The notes under the pieces are model-generated. The model was not told the origin of the DNA, searched no databases, and saw only the letters and a list, made by a program, of their open reading frames with translations. DNA of 64,000 bases from Lunularia cruciata (lineage: Eukaryota > Streptophyta > Marchantiopsida > Lunulariales > Lunulariaceae): assembly GCA_948567375.1 (NCBI GenBank), contig OX419755.1, positions 129,001-193,000 of the forward strand. Direction: 5' to 3'. A program made the translations under genes and the position numbers. The first letter of the stretch is position 1. Each line of letters starts with the position of its first letter. Below are positions 46,459 through 58,469 of this stretch, piece after piece.

Positions 46459-47150
46459 TGTAACACCCATTTGTGCATGTGTGTGGTATTGTGATATTTA
46501 GCTTGGTATTACAATTACTTAAGAGATATTATTTATATAGAGATAAAGGATGGTTCTATATTAGTCATGGTTAGCTCAAGTTAGTCATAGCTAAGATAGA
46601 GGGGACCTTACTTTAGAGGAAGTAGAAAAGATGAGCACCACTATTTTGGATTTTAGTGTGATGACTTGGTATTATTCCTAGGTGTTTGGCTTTGAGAAAA
46701 GAGTTGAGAAATCTTGGGTCCGCAAGCCTATTTTTTTTGGATTCTTCTTTAGTCCAAGGATAGCCCATGTGAAGGAATCCTTGACTGAGTGGTTGGGTCA
46801 AGATAAGACCACATGCTTAAGGGAATATGCCCATGTGAATGGATATTCCTTTCTACTTTTTGACTTTACTTGACTTTTAGTCTAGTAACTTGAGTTACTA
46901 TGGTAATTAGTAACTTTGATTCGTAACTATTTCACAAGTATATAAACAAGGGGTGAGGAGGTACTCATCATCCTTTTATTTGCAACTATCTCTCTCTCAT
47001 TGAGTTGTCTAGTGAGCAATGTCTTGAGTCTTGGAGTGTTAGCCTTGGAGGAGTATGATGGAGTTGGGGTTCCTTGCCTTCTTAGTCCATGGTGCGCTAC
47101 CATAATAGCCATCAGAGGTTCATCCTAAGTGAGAGACAGGCCGGCTCACA
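46459..47150 (+). repeat. Solo LTR of family A (692 bp)
   Basis: Starts TGTAACACCC and ends GGCCGGCTCACA, the same ends as the A2 LTRs in reverse orientation. It lies inside B8, 56 bp from the left LTR of A2. No clear target duplication was found (TGAGC before, AAGCA after). TATA-like 'gtatataaac' near 46937-46947. Confidence 0.88.
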
Positions 47151-47206
47151 AAGCAAGCCTCACACCAAGAATGGGTACAAGGTGGATAGTTATAAGGACC
47201 TAGTAC

Positions 47207-47896
47207 TATGAGCCAGCTTGTCTCTCAGTCAAGATGAACCTTTGATGGTTATTATGATAGCGCACCATGGACTTAGAAGACAAAGAACCCCAACTCCATC
47301 ATACTCCTCCAAGGTTAACACTCCAAGACTCATCCCATTGCTCACTAGAGAACTCAATGTGAAAGATAGTTTCAATTGAAAGAATGACGAGTACCTCCTC
47401 ATCCCTTTTTTATATACTTGTGAAATAGTTATTCACTAAATTTAGTATTTACTACAATAACTCATGTTACTAGGTTAAAAGTCAAGTAAAGTCAAAAAGT
47501 ATAAAAGAATATCCATCCACATGGGCATATTCCACTAAGTATGTGATCTTATCTTGACCCAACCACTAAGTCAAGGATTCTTTCACATGGGCTATCCTTG
47601 GACTATAGAAGAATCCAAAAAAAAAATTACTTGCAGGCCTAAGAGTTCTCAACTCTTTCCTCAAAGCCAAACACCTAAGAATAATACCAAGTCAACACAC
47701 TAGAATCAAAACTAGTGGTGCTCATCTTTTCCACTTCCTCTAAAGTAAAGTCCCCTCTATCTTAGCTATGACTAACTCTAACTAATCATGACTAATGTAG
47801 AACCATCCTTTATTTCTATAAAAATACATCTCTCAAATATTTATAATACCAAGCTAAATATCACAATATCACATACATGCACAAATGGGTGTTACA
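47207..47896 (-). repeat. A2 3' LTR (690 bp)
   Basis: On the element strand it starts TGTAACACCC, right after the polypurine tract. Aligns with 54018-54706 over its whole length. Confidence 0.92.
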
Positions 47897-47908
47897 TTTA
47901 CCCCCTCT
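47897..47908 (-). other. A2 polypurine tract
   Basis: Minus strand AGAGGGGGTAAA directly before the TGTAACACCC start of the 3' LTR, the expected place for the plus-strand DNA primer. Confidence 0.85.
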
Positions 47909-47949
47909 AAGTTTTCACTTTGTCCTCAAAGTGAAGGTTCTCTCTACCT

Positions 47950-49070
47950 TCTATGATACATCTTTAACTTATCATGGTTAATCCTATCAAAGTGTCTTCT
48001 TCCCAACTCCTTGAGATCATAGGTATAATTGCCCCATACTTCTCCACTATGGAAGGTCCAAAGTACTTAGGCAAAAACTTCTTTTTCACTCTCTTGAATC
48101 AAATGGAATCAAAAAACATTACGCAATCACCTTCTTTGAAAGGCTCCACCTTCTTCTTGTCTTGCCTCTTGTCATAGCTCTCCTTTTGTTTCCTTTTGGG
48201 CTTGCTCTACTTTAACCATAGTAACTGCTCTTGCCTCATCCAATTCCATGAGTTGATCCTTCCTTGACTTCTTTGCATCACCTCCTTGTGCTTTCTTCAA
48301 TCTCCTATGAATGCTTTGGAAGATAGGAGGATCAAAGTAAATAGGTAGGTAGACTTAATACCATATACCAATTGAAATGGAGAATATCTGATGGAAGTCT
48401 TCATGGTTGTCCTATACTCCCACAAAATTGCATGAATCCTCTTGTCCCAATGATGTTTAGCCCCCTCCATTTCTGCATCTTTGGCCAACATCATGCACAA
48501 GGTCTGATTGGTTCTCTCTGCCAAGCCATTGGAATTTGGCTTATAGGATATTTTTACTCTATGTGTGATAAAGAAATGTTGTAGCATGGCTGTAGTAATG
48601 CTTCTTGTAAACTCTCCTCCTTTATCAAAAACTATCTCCAAAGGCCACCTAAACCTAGTGATAATGCATTCATAAATAAATTTACCAACTTCATCTTCAT
48701 TCTTGTCCCTCAATGGTCTAACTTCAATCCACTTAGTAAGATAATCAATAACTACAACAATGTACATATTGTTCCTTGGAGTTCTATTGGAGGACCTACA
48801 AAATCAATTTCCTACTTCTCAAAAGGTCCTAACAATGAATTGATCTAAGAGGTGGAGTGGAGGTAGAATTTCTAGCAAAAGCTTGACAAGAATGACAAGT
48901 TTTGCAATACTCACAACAATCCTTGAAAATCCCTCTCCAATGGTAACCTACATCTAGAATCTTGAAAGCAGTCACCTTTCTTGTAAAGTGTCTTCCACAC
49001 ACTAAGCCTTCATAAAACACCCTTATGAGTAAGATAGAATCTTCCTTACCCAATGCTCTTTGAAGTAGAC
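47950..49070 (-). pseudogene. A2 integrase fossil
   Basis: Zinc-binding N-terminal part at 49053-48829 (GRHFTRKVTAFKILDVGYHW and CEYCKTCHSCQ). Catalytic core at 48767-48297: VVVIDYLTKWIEVRPLRDKN, IVFDKGGEFT, NGLAERTNQTL, which cover the DDE region. A C-terminal GPY/F-like module (LPKYFGPSIVEKYG) at about 48090-48030. No chromodomain seen. Broken. Confidence 0.9.
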
Positions 49071-49170
49071 CATCAGCTCATTGTGAAAAAAAATATCCTC
49101 CACCATTGTGTAAGGTCTAGATCATGCTACAAGGGCCTTCCTCTCCCTAGCATGCATTCATTCTGGATAA

Positions 49171-49720
49171 TTACCTCTTGTAACAAAGTTCACAATCTCC
49201 TTGTACTCCATTGGAACCTCTTGAGTGACTGAGCTCCTCATCCAAGAAGGAACCATCCACTGGCTTATTTCCATCATGATCATAGGCCCTAGATAACAAA
49301 TCAACATTTGCATATTTTTTTCCTAGCCTATCCTCAATGGTATAGTTATACTCAGACAAGAGTATCATCCACCTTGCTAGCCTCCCTTCCACATTAGGCT
49401 TGTTGAAGATTTACTTCAAAGCCTTGTGATTTGTGACAATGATAGCTTTCCCTCCAATCAAGTAGTGTCTAAACTTCTTGAGACCAAAGATCATTGCCAA
49501 TCCTTCTCTCTCCGTGACAGAGAAGTTCTTTTCTGCTCAAACCATTTGCCTACTAGCATAAGCTATCGGATTATCATGCACATGTTGGCCTAATTGACTA
49601 AGAGTGCATCCTATGGCTACATTGGAAGCATCAGTGTAGAGGATGAAAGGCTTACTCCAATCAGGTGTAGCAAGAATTGGAGCTACAACAAGGGATTGCT
49701 TGAGCCATCAAAAGCTTTAA
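49171..49720 (-). pseudogene. A2 RNase H fossil
   Basis: Minus strand pieces: 49392-49171 reads EGRLARWMILLSEYNYTIED and KKYANVDLLSRAYD, the end of the Ty3 RNase H domain. Upstream (49430-49700) translation shows the KFRHYLIGGK-type segment and the ILYTDASNVA-type start. Broken. Confidence 0.8.
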
Positions 49721-49831
49721 GAGCCTCCTTGTCATCCAAAATTACCATGTATTCTACACTCTTCTTCATGTAGATGGTCCATGCATAAGCCTTGTTGGAA
49801 AATGAGAAGAAGAACCTCCTATAGTACCCAA

Positions 49832-50860
49832 CTATCCCAAAAATTGCTGTAAGTTTGTCAAGCTTGAAGGGAATGGAAGGTCTGAGATTTTCCTCACCTT
49901 CTTTGGATCAATTGCTATTCCATCCTTGGAGATGATGTGCCCCAAAAGTAGACCTTCTTCACAACCAAAAATGGACTTCTTTGGGTTGAGTGATGCATTT
50001 GCTTCATCCAAGCATTGCAAGACCTTGATCAAGTGCTCAAAGTGCTCCTCCTTGCTCCCATAGACACAAAAGTCATCAATAACGTCTTTCACAAGTTTCC
50101 TAGTGAAAGGTTAAAACACCTTGTTCATGAACCATTGGAATGTGGTTGGAGCATTGCAAAGCTCAAAAGGCATGACCTTGAAAGCATAAGTTCCCCAAGG
50201 TGTGGTGAATGTGATGAGATGTTGATGCTTTGGTGCAATCTTGATTTGGTTATACCTAGTATAACCATCTCCAAAATTATACCTCTCATGACTTGCAACC
50301 TCCTCCAAGATCTCTTCAATAAATGGTAAAGGGTAGTAGTCCTTCTTGGTAACAACATTGAGCTTCTTGTAATCCATACATACCCAAAGCTTGCCATTCT
50401 TTTTCTTCACAATGGCAATTGGAGACACCCATTCTGAATTCTCCACCTCAAAGATAAATCCAGCCTCCTTGAGCTTATCAATCTCCTCTTTCACAACCAA
50501 AGCTATTGGGAGGCTAATGTTACGTTGCTTTTGGTGGACTGGTCTTGCATGTGACCCCACCTCTATCTTGTGCTCCTCTAAGGTGACTTCTTTCAATTCC
50601 TTGTAATTGAAAGCAAACACATGGATGAACTTGTGGAAAATCTCCTCAAATCTCACCTTCTCCTCCTTGGTAATATTTGGACCATACTTGAGGGTAGATA
50701 ACCTCCTCTCTATCTCCTCAAGTGTTAATGGTGATTTCTTTACGTCCTTCAGAACATTTGGCTTAGGTGCAAAATCCATAGCACACAAGGGACACACATC
50801 TGAATTAGATTCAAATTCATCCTCCCCCATGGAAGTCTCCTCCTCCATGCTTGTGTCCAC
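49832..50860 (-). pseudogene. A2 reverse transcriptase fossil
   Basis: 50860-50111 is a 249-codon open stretch with KEEIDKLKEAGFIFEVENSE, VKKKNGKLWVCMDYKKLN, YYPLPFIEEILEE, YNQIKIAPKHQHLITFTTPW and NAPTTFQWFMNKVF. 50092-49832 continues with DFCVYGSKEEHFEHLI, LGHIISKDGIAIDPKKV. Together these cover the RT fingers, palm (catalytic box region around 50080-50100) and connection. Type: Tat/Athila-like by wording and primer site. Broken. Confidence 0.9.
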
Positions 50861-50927
50861 ACCTGAAGCTCCTTCTTCTGAATATGATTCCCAATAATCA
50901 GAAGATGGTGTATCTGAATGTGAAGTG

Positions 50928-51604
50928 TTAGGTGGTGTTAGTGATTGGAACTATGACTCTATTGTTTGATGGCCCAATCCTTAAGTACCCTTTGTGCCAT
51001 CGATCAATTGTGAATGTTGATCTCAACCATGGCCTCCCAAGAAGCAAATCATAGGTTGAATCCTTTAAGACTTGGAAAGTCATGAGATTTTGAACTTGCA
51101 TAACTGAAACTACCACTTATCCATCACCCCTATTGGTCTAACTTGTTGCTTGTTTGCCATGCTCACCATAAATCTTGGAGGTCTAGAGGGTATCATTCGC
51201 AACTTCTTCATCAACCTTTTTGACATGGCATTCACTGTTGATCCTCCATCAACCAATGCCACCTTGATATTGTGACCATTCACTCTCACATCAATCTTGG
51301 AGGCATATTTACAAGCCTCCCATGGTGTTGGTTTGGCATCCACCACCCCCATTGATACTGGAGCGTTTGCCTTCTTCTTCCTCTTGCTCTTTATAGAACT
51401 CAAACCACCTTTAAGCTCCTTTCTCAAGGTAGGGTTGAAAGTGATTACTTGACCCACTATGATGTTAGACTTGTGACTACCAACATCCTCCAACACATTA
51501 TAGTTCCATTGTTTCTTTGAAATCAAGAAATCCTCCATCCTCAACTTCTTCCTTGGAGTCTTTGTTGTTGATGGTGTTGAGGTGCAAGTGCTCCTAGTAG
51601 ACAT
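50928..51604 (-). pseudogene. A2 aspartic protease fossil
   Basis: 51604-51110 has VNGHNIKVALVDGGSTVNAM, the DGG/DSG catalytic loop of a retropepsin, and 51116-50928 has STYDLLLGRPWLRSTFTIDR, the LGRPWL motif at the end of the domain. The order between gag and RT is normal. Confidence 0.85.
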
Positions 51605-51617
51605 AAGAGTATCCTTG

Positions 51618-53166
51618 CTAGGATACTTCTATCATTGAAATTGTTGGCTGGTTAGCCTCTGCTATATAGATAGTTTCCATAACTCCTAGGACCTCTCCCT
51701 GCATTTTGATCCACCTCTCTCTTCTCCCATAGTTGCACCACATTGATCTTGAGATCTGCAAGTTGTTTTGTGATGGGTTGAAGTTGATCTTTTGGTAGGG
51801 GTGCAAGAACTGGAGCAATTACTACTTATGGTGCAACCCTTGCCACCAAAGTATCAAAAGTTCCACCATACTTGTAGCCTTGAGGAGAATGCACAACCTC
51901 TTTCACCACCAAATCACTCTCATCTCCTTCCAAACTCTCCTCCATATGAATTGCAATCTTGATAGCTTCAACCTTGAAAGAAAGCTTCTCATATTTCATC
52001 TGGCTTCTTACTTGTGGTCTCAACCCTCCCACAAAATTCTTGGTGAGCATGGCTCCTATGGCAATCATAGTAGTCTCCACATCATCCCCGCCCTTCCTCA
52101 ACACTATGCAAAATCTGGACTCTAACTTCTCTACTCTTTCCACATAGACTCTCACTTTCTCTCCATCTCCTTGCTTGAGGAAGGTAACCTCACTCATCAA
52201 TCTCTCATAACTCTCATCTAGAAGAAATTTCTCAATGAGTGTTGAAGTCAAACTCTTTCAAGACTCCTCTTGCCCATCTCTTATCTCTCTCTTTTGGTAG
52301 TCTAACTCATACCATTTAAGTGTTGCATCCTCAAAGAAATCTGGTAATGATGAGACCCATGCATTCTTTCTCTTCTCATTTATTCCTAAGCAAGCTCTCT
52401 TGAAGTCTCTAACAAAGGCCTCCACATCTTCTCCATCCTTGCAAAAGATAACTGAAAGTTTCCACATCTTAGCCTCTCACTATCTTCAAATTTTCTCTCA
52501 ATTTTGTTTTCTTTTCTCTCACTCTATAAATAATAGAGTAAGTACATGACTAACACCATTTGATAATAATCCACCCTAAAGAACACAAAAGGTTCATGTT
52601 GCTCCAAAACTTCTATAGCAACATCAAATCCTAGAGTGCATATTAATTGAACCCTCATGGATAGTTTATCCATAAGTTGAAAGATTATCTCCATCATTAA
52701 TCTTGAGAACTAGCTGATGAAGGTGGTAATATTTTTGTAGCTGTACTAAGACTCCCTCCAATATCCCCATCAAAGGCTCCAAAAGTGCTTTTACTCCACT
52801 ACACTCATGTCCTTTTGGAAGTCCTTCTACTCCACAAACCTCACACAACTCCTTGGTCTTAGATGTCCTCTCTTCCAATCTTGGTGAAGAAGGTCCAACA
52901 TGCAAACCCAAGTCAAGTCAGCCTCTGTTTTCTCTCAATATCTTGCTCTCAAAGGTCAATGGACATGAACTTGCCTTCTGTCCCTTCTCTCTACATAAAA
53001 AGCACTTACACTCACTCTTCCCTCCAAGTGGTGTAGGTTTTTGGATCCTCTCAACACTCTCTTCAAATTCTATTCTAAACTCTCTTTTCAAATCAACCCT
53101 TACAATCACCTGAAACCCCTGGGGAACCTTGCATAGCCTCAATTTCCACTCTTGGTGACCCTCCAT
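51618..53166 (-). pseudogene. A2 gag fossil
   Basis: Minus-strand pieces from 53166 down to 51618. 53166-52918 has a cysteine/histidine segment (CKCFLCREKGQKASSCP) that resembles a zinc knuckle near the N-terminal side, which is unusual for gag. 52467-52258 reads DFKRACLGINEKRKNAWVSS and ATLKWYELDYQ, a capsid-like region. 52251-51826 has GAMLTKNFVGGLRPQVRSQM. 51818-51618 is the C-terminal side. Broken. Confidence 0.75.
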
Positions 53167-53990
53167 GTTCCAAAGATGAGTCTAAACACTCAAGCATGCT
53201 TTTTGTTGCTTTCACACTCCTCATGCGTGAGATCTCAACTCTACAAAATTGACCCTTCCTCACAATGTCACTTAAATCTTATAATTGGTATGTCATAGTC
53301 CTTTGAAATTTTGTACACTTAATCACAACTTCAAGGCATCCTTCCTTGCAAAAGATCAGATCTTTTCATGAAGCCATTTGGCCTAGGCACCTTTCTATTT
53401 AGCACACATATTTCAGATTTGGTCCACCCCCTTCACTTTAAAAACTCATTACTCTTTGCAAAATATGATCTCTCTCTAGTTTTTGTGAAAAAAGGTAGGA
53501 TACAATACACTAAAGTTTATTGAAAAAGTTTCAAAACAATCCATTGAAAATTGAAGAAATAGCAGACTCTATACAATTTTCCGAAGAGCGTACAATTACG
53601 GGAGCAGTTAACCCTATCAACTTTCAAAAATTCTAACTCAATGCACATGGTAGCTCTCAAAATAATTTCAAGTGTGATAATTGGAGAATAACCCAAGCTA
53701 TCATGTGTAGAAATTTCAAGTCCAGATCTTAAACTTGAGATTTTGCCCAAAATCACCATAATCCCCAAAATCTGCAGTCCACCTCACACAATTTCTCCAA
53801 ATCCTCTCATGTGTACAAGATGTAAAAAATCACCTCAAAGATATCATAATGAACTACAAGGTATAAAAATGGGTCTTGGTTATCTAACATAAGATCAACT
53901 CTCTCTTCCCTTAATGTTCTCGCCAATTGAGCTCTTATAGTCTCCTTCTGTCTAATATAGAATTGTAGCAGAACATTAACTTGCCTTCTA
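53167..53990 (-). other. A2 leader
   Basis: Between primer site and gag. Matches the A1 leader (9663-9960) but has no continuous frame. Confidence 0.6.
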
Positions 53991-53994
53991 GAAA

Positions 53995-54013
53995 GGATCT
54001 AGCAATGGAACCA
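53995..54013 (-). other. A2 primer binding site-like sequence
   Basis: Minus strand TGGTTCCATTGCTAGATCC, four bases after the 5' LTR. It resembles the Tat/Athila site TGGCGCCGTTGCCGGG if several C-to-T and G-to-A changes are allowed. Confidence 0.5.
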
Positions 54014-54017
54014 AACA

Positions 54018-54706
54018 TATGATCTGGTCTATCTCTCACTTGGGATGAACCACTGATGGCTATTATGATAGCACCCCATGGACTAAGAAGACAAAGAACC
54101 CCAACTCCATCATACTCCTCCAAGGCTAACACTCCAAGACTCAAGTCATTGCTCGCTAGAGAACTCAATGTGAAAGATAGCTGCAAATGAAAGAATGATG
54201 AGTACCTCCTCACCCCTTGTTTGTATACTTGTGAAAAAGTTACGCACTAAAGTTACTATTTACTACAATAACTCAAGTTACTAGGTTAAAAGTCAAGTAA
54301 AGTCAAAAAGTATAAAAAAATATCCATCTACATGGGCATATCCCACTAAGCATATGATCTTATCTTGACCCAACCACTAAGTCAAGGATTCTTTCACATG
54401 GACTATCCTTGGACTATAGAAGAATCCAAAATAAAAATGCTTGCGGGCCCAAGAGTTCTTAACTCTTTCCTCAAAGCCAAACACCTAAGAATAATACCAA
54501 GTCAACACACTAGAGTCCAAAATAGTGGTGCTCATCTTTTCCAATTCCTCTAAAGTAAGGTCTCCTCTATCTTAGCTATGACTAACTCTAGCTAATCATG
54601 ACTAATGTAGAACCATCCTTTATTTCTATAAAAATAATGTCTCTCAAATATTTTTAATACCAAGCTAAATATCACCATACCATGCACATGCACAAATGGG
54701 TGTTAA
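54018..54706 (-). repeat. A2 5' LTR (689 bp)
   Basis: Aligns end to end with 47207-47896 and with the solo LTR 46459-47150 (reverse orientation). Confidence 0.92.
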
Positions 54707-54711
54707 AGTAC

Positions 54712-56779
54712 AAAGAGGGATCGTTAGTGCAATGATGGCCATGTTTAAGCCAAAGCAAACCACCTATGTAACGATGCAGCAAGTGGTATTCTTCCACCAG
54801 ATGTTTGCAAGAGAGGTGGTAGATTGGGCAAAGTGTTTGCTCCAAAGCATCAAGCAGATGATTCCTAATTGGAAAATGAATATGCCACCCATTACTTTGC
54901 ACCCGTTGCAGCTCACTTCTACTTTGGATTAAACTTAGTTAGCTTGGAGGAGAGATGATGGATGGTGTCCCACTTTCATCTTGACTTACAAAGAGAAGCG
55001 GATGGGATGAGTAGTATAACATTAAGCAAGTTTGAGAAGGTGATGAATACTACCTCAAGAGTGAGGATGATAGTGTTAGTGGAGATTCCTAGGCCAAGAA
55101 AGAGAAGTAGACCCAAAGGACGCATAATGTTGTTATAGCCATAGAAAGATAATAAGGCTAAATGCAAAGCCAGCACTAGTAGAAGTGAAGGAGCCATCTT
55201 TGGAGGATGAATTTGAAAGAGAAGCCAAGTCAAAGTGCAAAGACTCAGGAGCAGAAGAAGAGTTCATGTTGTAGAGTGGAGAGTCCAATAGTGAGAGTGA
55301 GAGAAAGCCCAAGTTTAGCAATTAGGGGAAGTGGTTGTTTGGAGAAGAAGAATGGGAGTTCCATGAGGAATTGACCACATAAAGGGAGGAGAAAAGCCTT
55401 GTTTGGAGTTGCCTGCAGTCAAGTTGGAAGAAAAATGCACAAGAGAGGCTACCTTAGTATTTCCAAGGGCGGCAAGATCAAAGAGAAAACTTCAAGTTGT
55501 AGTTGCAGGTCCAAGCAAAGTCAAAGAAGAAGGAGAGAATCGGATGGTGTGACATTGAAAGTACAAAGATCACATCTTTGGGATAAAGCACCAATCAAAG
55601 AAGCACCTACCCAAGACAAAGACATGGGAGACAATAAAGAAAAAATGTTAGAGTCAAGTATCTATCAAATATTGTGTGTCCTTTGTTGGTGCAGCTATAG
55701 AGGAAGAAAGTAGAGTTGAAGAAGGATCATCCTAGGATGAAGGATGAGTTGGAAGTAGTAAGGTACAAGAGTGGAGAGACCCCGGGGTTGAGGAGTAAAT
55801 TAACCTAAGGAGGGAAGGAAGCCAAAGAACTTTGGGTTAAAGCAATTCTTTAGAAGAAAAGCTTTGATACCTTGCAAGAGAACTTTGTGAAGCACGATAA
55901 AGAGCTGAAGGAGCAAAAGGTGTTTTTTGAGAAGATGAAGCATGAAGTTTCTGATGCAAAGGTAGAAGTCATACACTCAAAGGCACTTGCAGTAGTGATG
56001 GAGCAAGAACTAGAGAGTCTAAAGAAGAGTGCAATGGAGAAGGATCAAGCCTAGCAACGTGAGTTGGCAGATAGACATGAAGAGGAAGATCAATTTTGAG
56101 GTTTGCTCAAAAGTGTAGAAGGTGAACTAGTCTTGTATGTGGAAGAAAAAGAAGCATTGAAGGCACAATTCAAGGACAAGTTGATGATGTACTAGAACAA
56201 ATTGGAGGTAGAGCAAAGTAGAGAGAAGATAGTTCCAAGTGTGGAGTCGAATTTAGTAGGGGCAGTCTGGGTGGAGTTGAAGGCAATACTGAGTATTGAT
56301 GCCAAGGTCAAGTCATAAGAGGCAAGGCTGCACAGATTGATCTTGCTTGTGTAGGAGAAAAGAAGAAGGAAGTCAAAGGATATCAATTTGAACACTCTTT
56401 TGATTTGCTTGAGAATTGTATAGATAGAAAGATGGTAGAGGTAGGAGACAATGTTTGTCTCAAATTAGATTTTGTTAAATCAGACTGAGATAGACTTCAT
56501 AATGAGATGAAGTTAAATAAGAAGTCCAAAGTCATAGAGAAAGGAGTGCATGTATCTTTGGGTGCATTACCTAAGACATTAGGAGAGATTGGGTTAGAGA
56601 ATGAGAATGTAGAATGTAGATAGGTTAGCTATCATTCCAATTTCAGTTCAGATTGAAGAGGTAGTAAAAATAGTGGATGAGGTAGTAGTATTAGATAGAC
56701 CCAAAGATAGAGAAGTGATTGTAGGAACCTCAGGTTTGGAAGCCAAAGTTGAGGAAGATATTGGATCAGAGTCATAACC
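54712..56779 (+). pseudogene. Family B U3-encoded coiled-coil protein fossil (in B8, main part)
   Basis: 54712-54932 reads GIVSAMMAMFKPKQTTYVTM, QQVVFFHQMFAREVVDWAKC and IPNWKMNMPP, the second half of the N-terminal domain, missing its first half, which is on the far side of A2. Then acidic low-complexity sequence, a coiled coil at 55872-56054 (KVEVIHSKALAVVMEQELES), and C-terminal relics to about 56779. The earlier N-terminal pieces of this copy lie at 46180-46458 and 47151-47206. Heavily broken. Confidence 0.65.
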
Positions 56780-57558
56780 AATTGGAGATTTGAATCAACA
56801 GATATGAAGAGTGGGTTGCCATTTTGGATCTGGAGATTTTTAGGAAATGGTATTTTTGTTAGTAACTATCAAGTACTCAGCCTATTTAGAGGAAGCATTT
56901 GCAGTGAGTTATTATTCAATAATGCTATTCTGAAATTGAGTAAAGCAAATTGTTGTAACTTAGTGCTTGTTCTTTCATCTTAATTCCAAGTATCAATCTT
57001 GTGTGTGTTTGTGAGTGTTTAAAGAAATTCAAAGTACAAGTCAATGAGCTTGTTGGATGTTGGATTCCAAAGTGCTGATTGTCAATCTTTTTTTTGGATC
57101 TTGAGTGAATAGCAATCAAAGCAATGCCTTGACGGATTTGTGAGGAACTGTAGTATTGGTAGTAGTTTTGCATTGGTGAGCGCAATATGCCAATGATGCA
57201 CAACAGCTTTGATCAAGGAAGTTGTGCCTTCAGTGGAGGAGTGGAACACAATTTTGAGGTGAAGTTGTTTCATATTGAAGTAGCACTCTTTGAGAAGAAC
57301 TGAATCATCACAATCAAAAATTATTTGGAAAGAATTTGAAAAACTATGATTATGGGTGTTTTGATTTGTAACAAGAGTATGATATAGTGCTTTTTACTCT
57401 CTTCTAGGTGTGGTTTCTACCTAAGAGATTAAAGATGAAATCAAGAAGAACTAATTGTTACTATTTACTTTGTATCTGACCATTTTTTACTCATATCTTT
57501 GTGGGAATGAACTTTACTTCTTGATTATTGCAAAAGTGATACTTGCCGGGTTGTCACA

Positions 57559-58247
57559 ATATGAATGAGATGTTTATAATTAAAGTGTAATATGAATCCC
57601 TTGCTCACAATAGCACTATTTCCTTCATGTGTGTCCTTTATTTTACCATAAAATATCTATATGGGTCCATATCCATATCCATATTGGAATACAATCAAAC
57701 TATTTTGCTCTAGTATCATGAAATCTAATGATGCTAATAATCAACCCTATAGAAAGACAATATTATAATAGGAATTTAAGTTCAGTGATGTTGCTCTAAT
57801 GATAATGAGATATCATACAATCATACTCAACTTCAAGTCCATGTAAGAAAAGAATGTTGGAAAAAGCATGCACACTTTTGAAATCTTATAATACTAATAT
57901 TGAAGTTTAATTACATATAGAAAGAGAGAAGGTAATAAGAGAGACAAGGCTAGAACCAAACAACAAGAAAAATACCTATAAAGCTATGGTGCATAAATAA
58001 ATACTAAACCTTATCCTAATCTACCACTAGTTACTTTACATAATGAATATAAAATCTAACTATGAAGCATAAGACCAAGTAAATTTTTGAGTGTGGATCT
58101 TATCAACCTTTAGTGTTGAAATATGATGTATCTATGAACATGAATGGGGTTATTGTTCTTACATCATGTGTTTATGTTTGATGCTTTTGTAAGAGTGACT
58201 TTAAGACCATTTGTATATAATGTATGAAATGGAAGGCTTCTTAGCTA
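57559..58247. other. No recognisable gene
   Basis: AT-rich, about 690 bp. No coding, RNA or repeat feature seen. Confidence 0.5.
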
Positions 58248-58469
58248 ATGGTGTGTTTTAGAAACCAAATATTCATAAAATAATGCCAAAATAGGAATAA
58301 CACAACTTCAAGGTTTATAAGTTATGAAAAATTTTGTAGATATTTTCTACAATCCTGATATTGGAAAAAAGAAATTTAAGAATGCCTAAATATATCTTAT
58401 AAACCTTAAAGTTGTGTTATTCCTATTCTGGCATTCTTTTATGAATATTTGGTTTCTAAACCACACCAT
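58248..58469. repeat. Foldback element or hairpin: 73-bp arms, 76-bp loop
   Basis: Left arm 58248-58320 and right arm 58397-58469 are inverted copies that differ at only about four of 73 positions (shared words 'gaaaccaaatattcataaaa' and 'aggaataacacaactt'). The outer ends are ATGGTGTG...CACACCAT. Transcription in either direction would give a long hairpin. It could be a MITE-like foldback transposon or a young small-RNA locus. No convincing target duplication was seen at the ends. Confidence 0.88.

Larger units (their letters stand above)
47207..54706 (-). mobile_element. Ty3/gypsy family A, copy 2 (A2), nearly full length, Tat/Athila-like
   Basis: About 7.5 kb, flanked by AGTAC (47202-47206 and 54707-54711). 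In element order: 5' LTR (54706-54018), primer site, leader, gag, protease, RT, RNase H, integrase, polypurine tract, 3' LTR (47896-47207). All expected parts are visible and in the canonical order. The two LTRs differ at about 8-9% of positions in a 235-bp stretch I compared by eye, so it is an old insertion. Coding regions are broken, more than a dozen times. Inserted into B8. Confidence 0.93.
45890..57558 (+). mobile_element. Family B copy B8, split by a solo A LTR and by A2
   Basis: Parts 45890-46458, 47151-47206 and 54707-57558. Similarity to B3 begins at about 45890, so the first few hundred bases are missing; the end GCCGGGTTGTCACA at 57545-57558 is intact. The first two parts carry N-terminal domain pieces, and the third carries the rest of the fossil frame (54712-56779), a TATA-like box at about 56882 and the R-U5-like tail. 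No primer site follows. Old copy, heavily broken. Confidence 0.82.
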
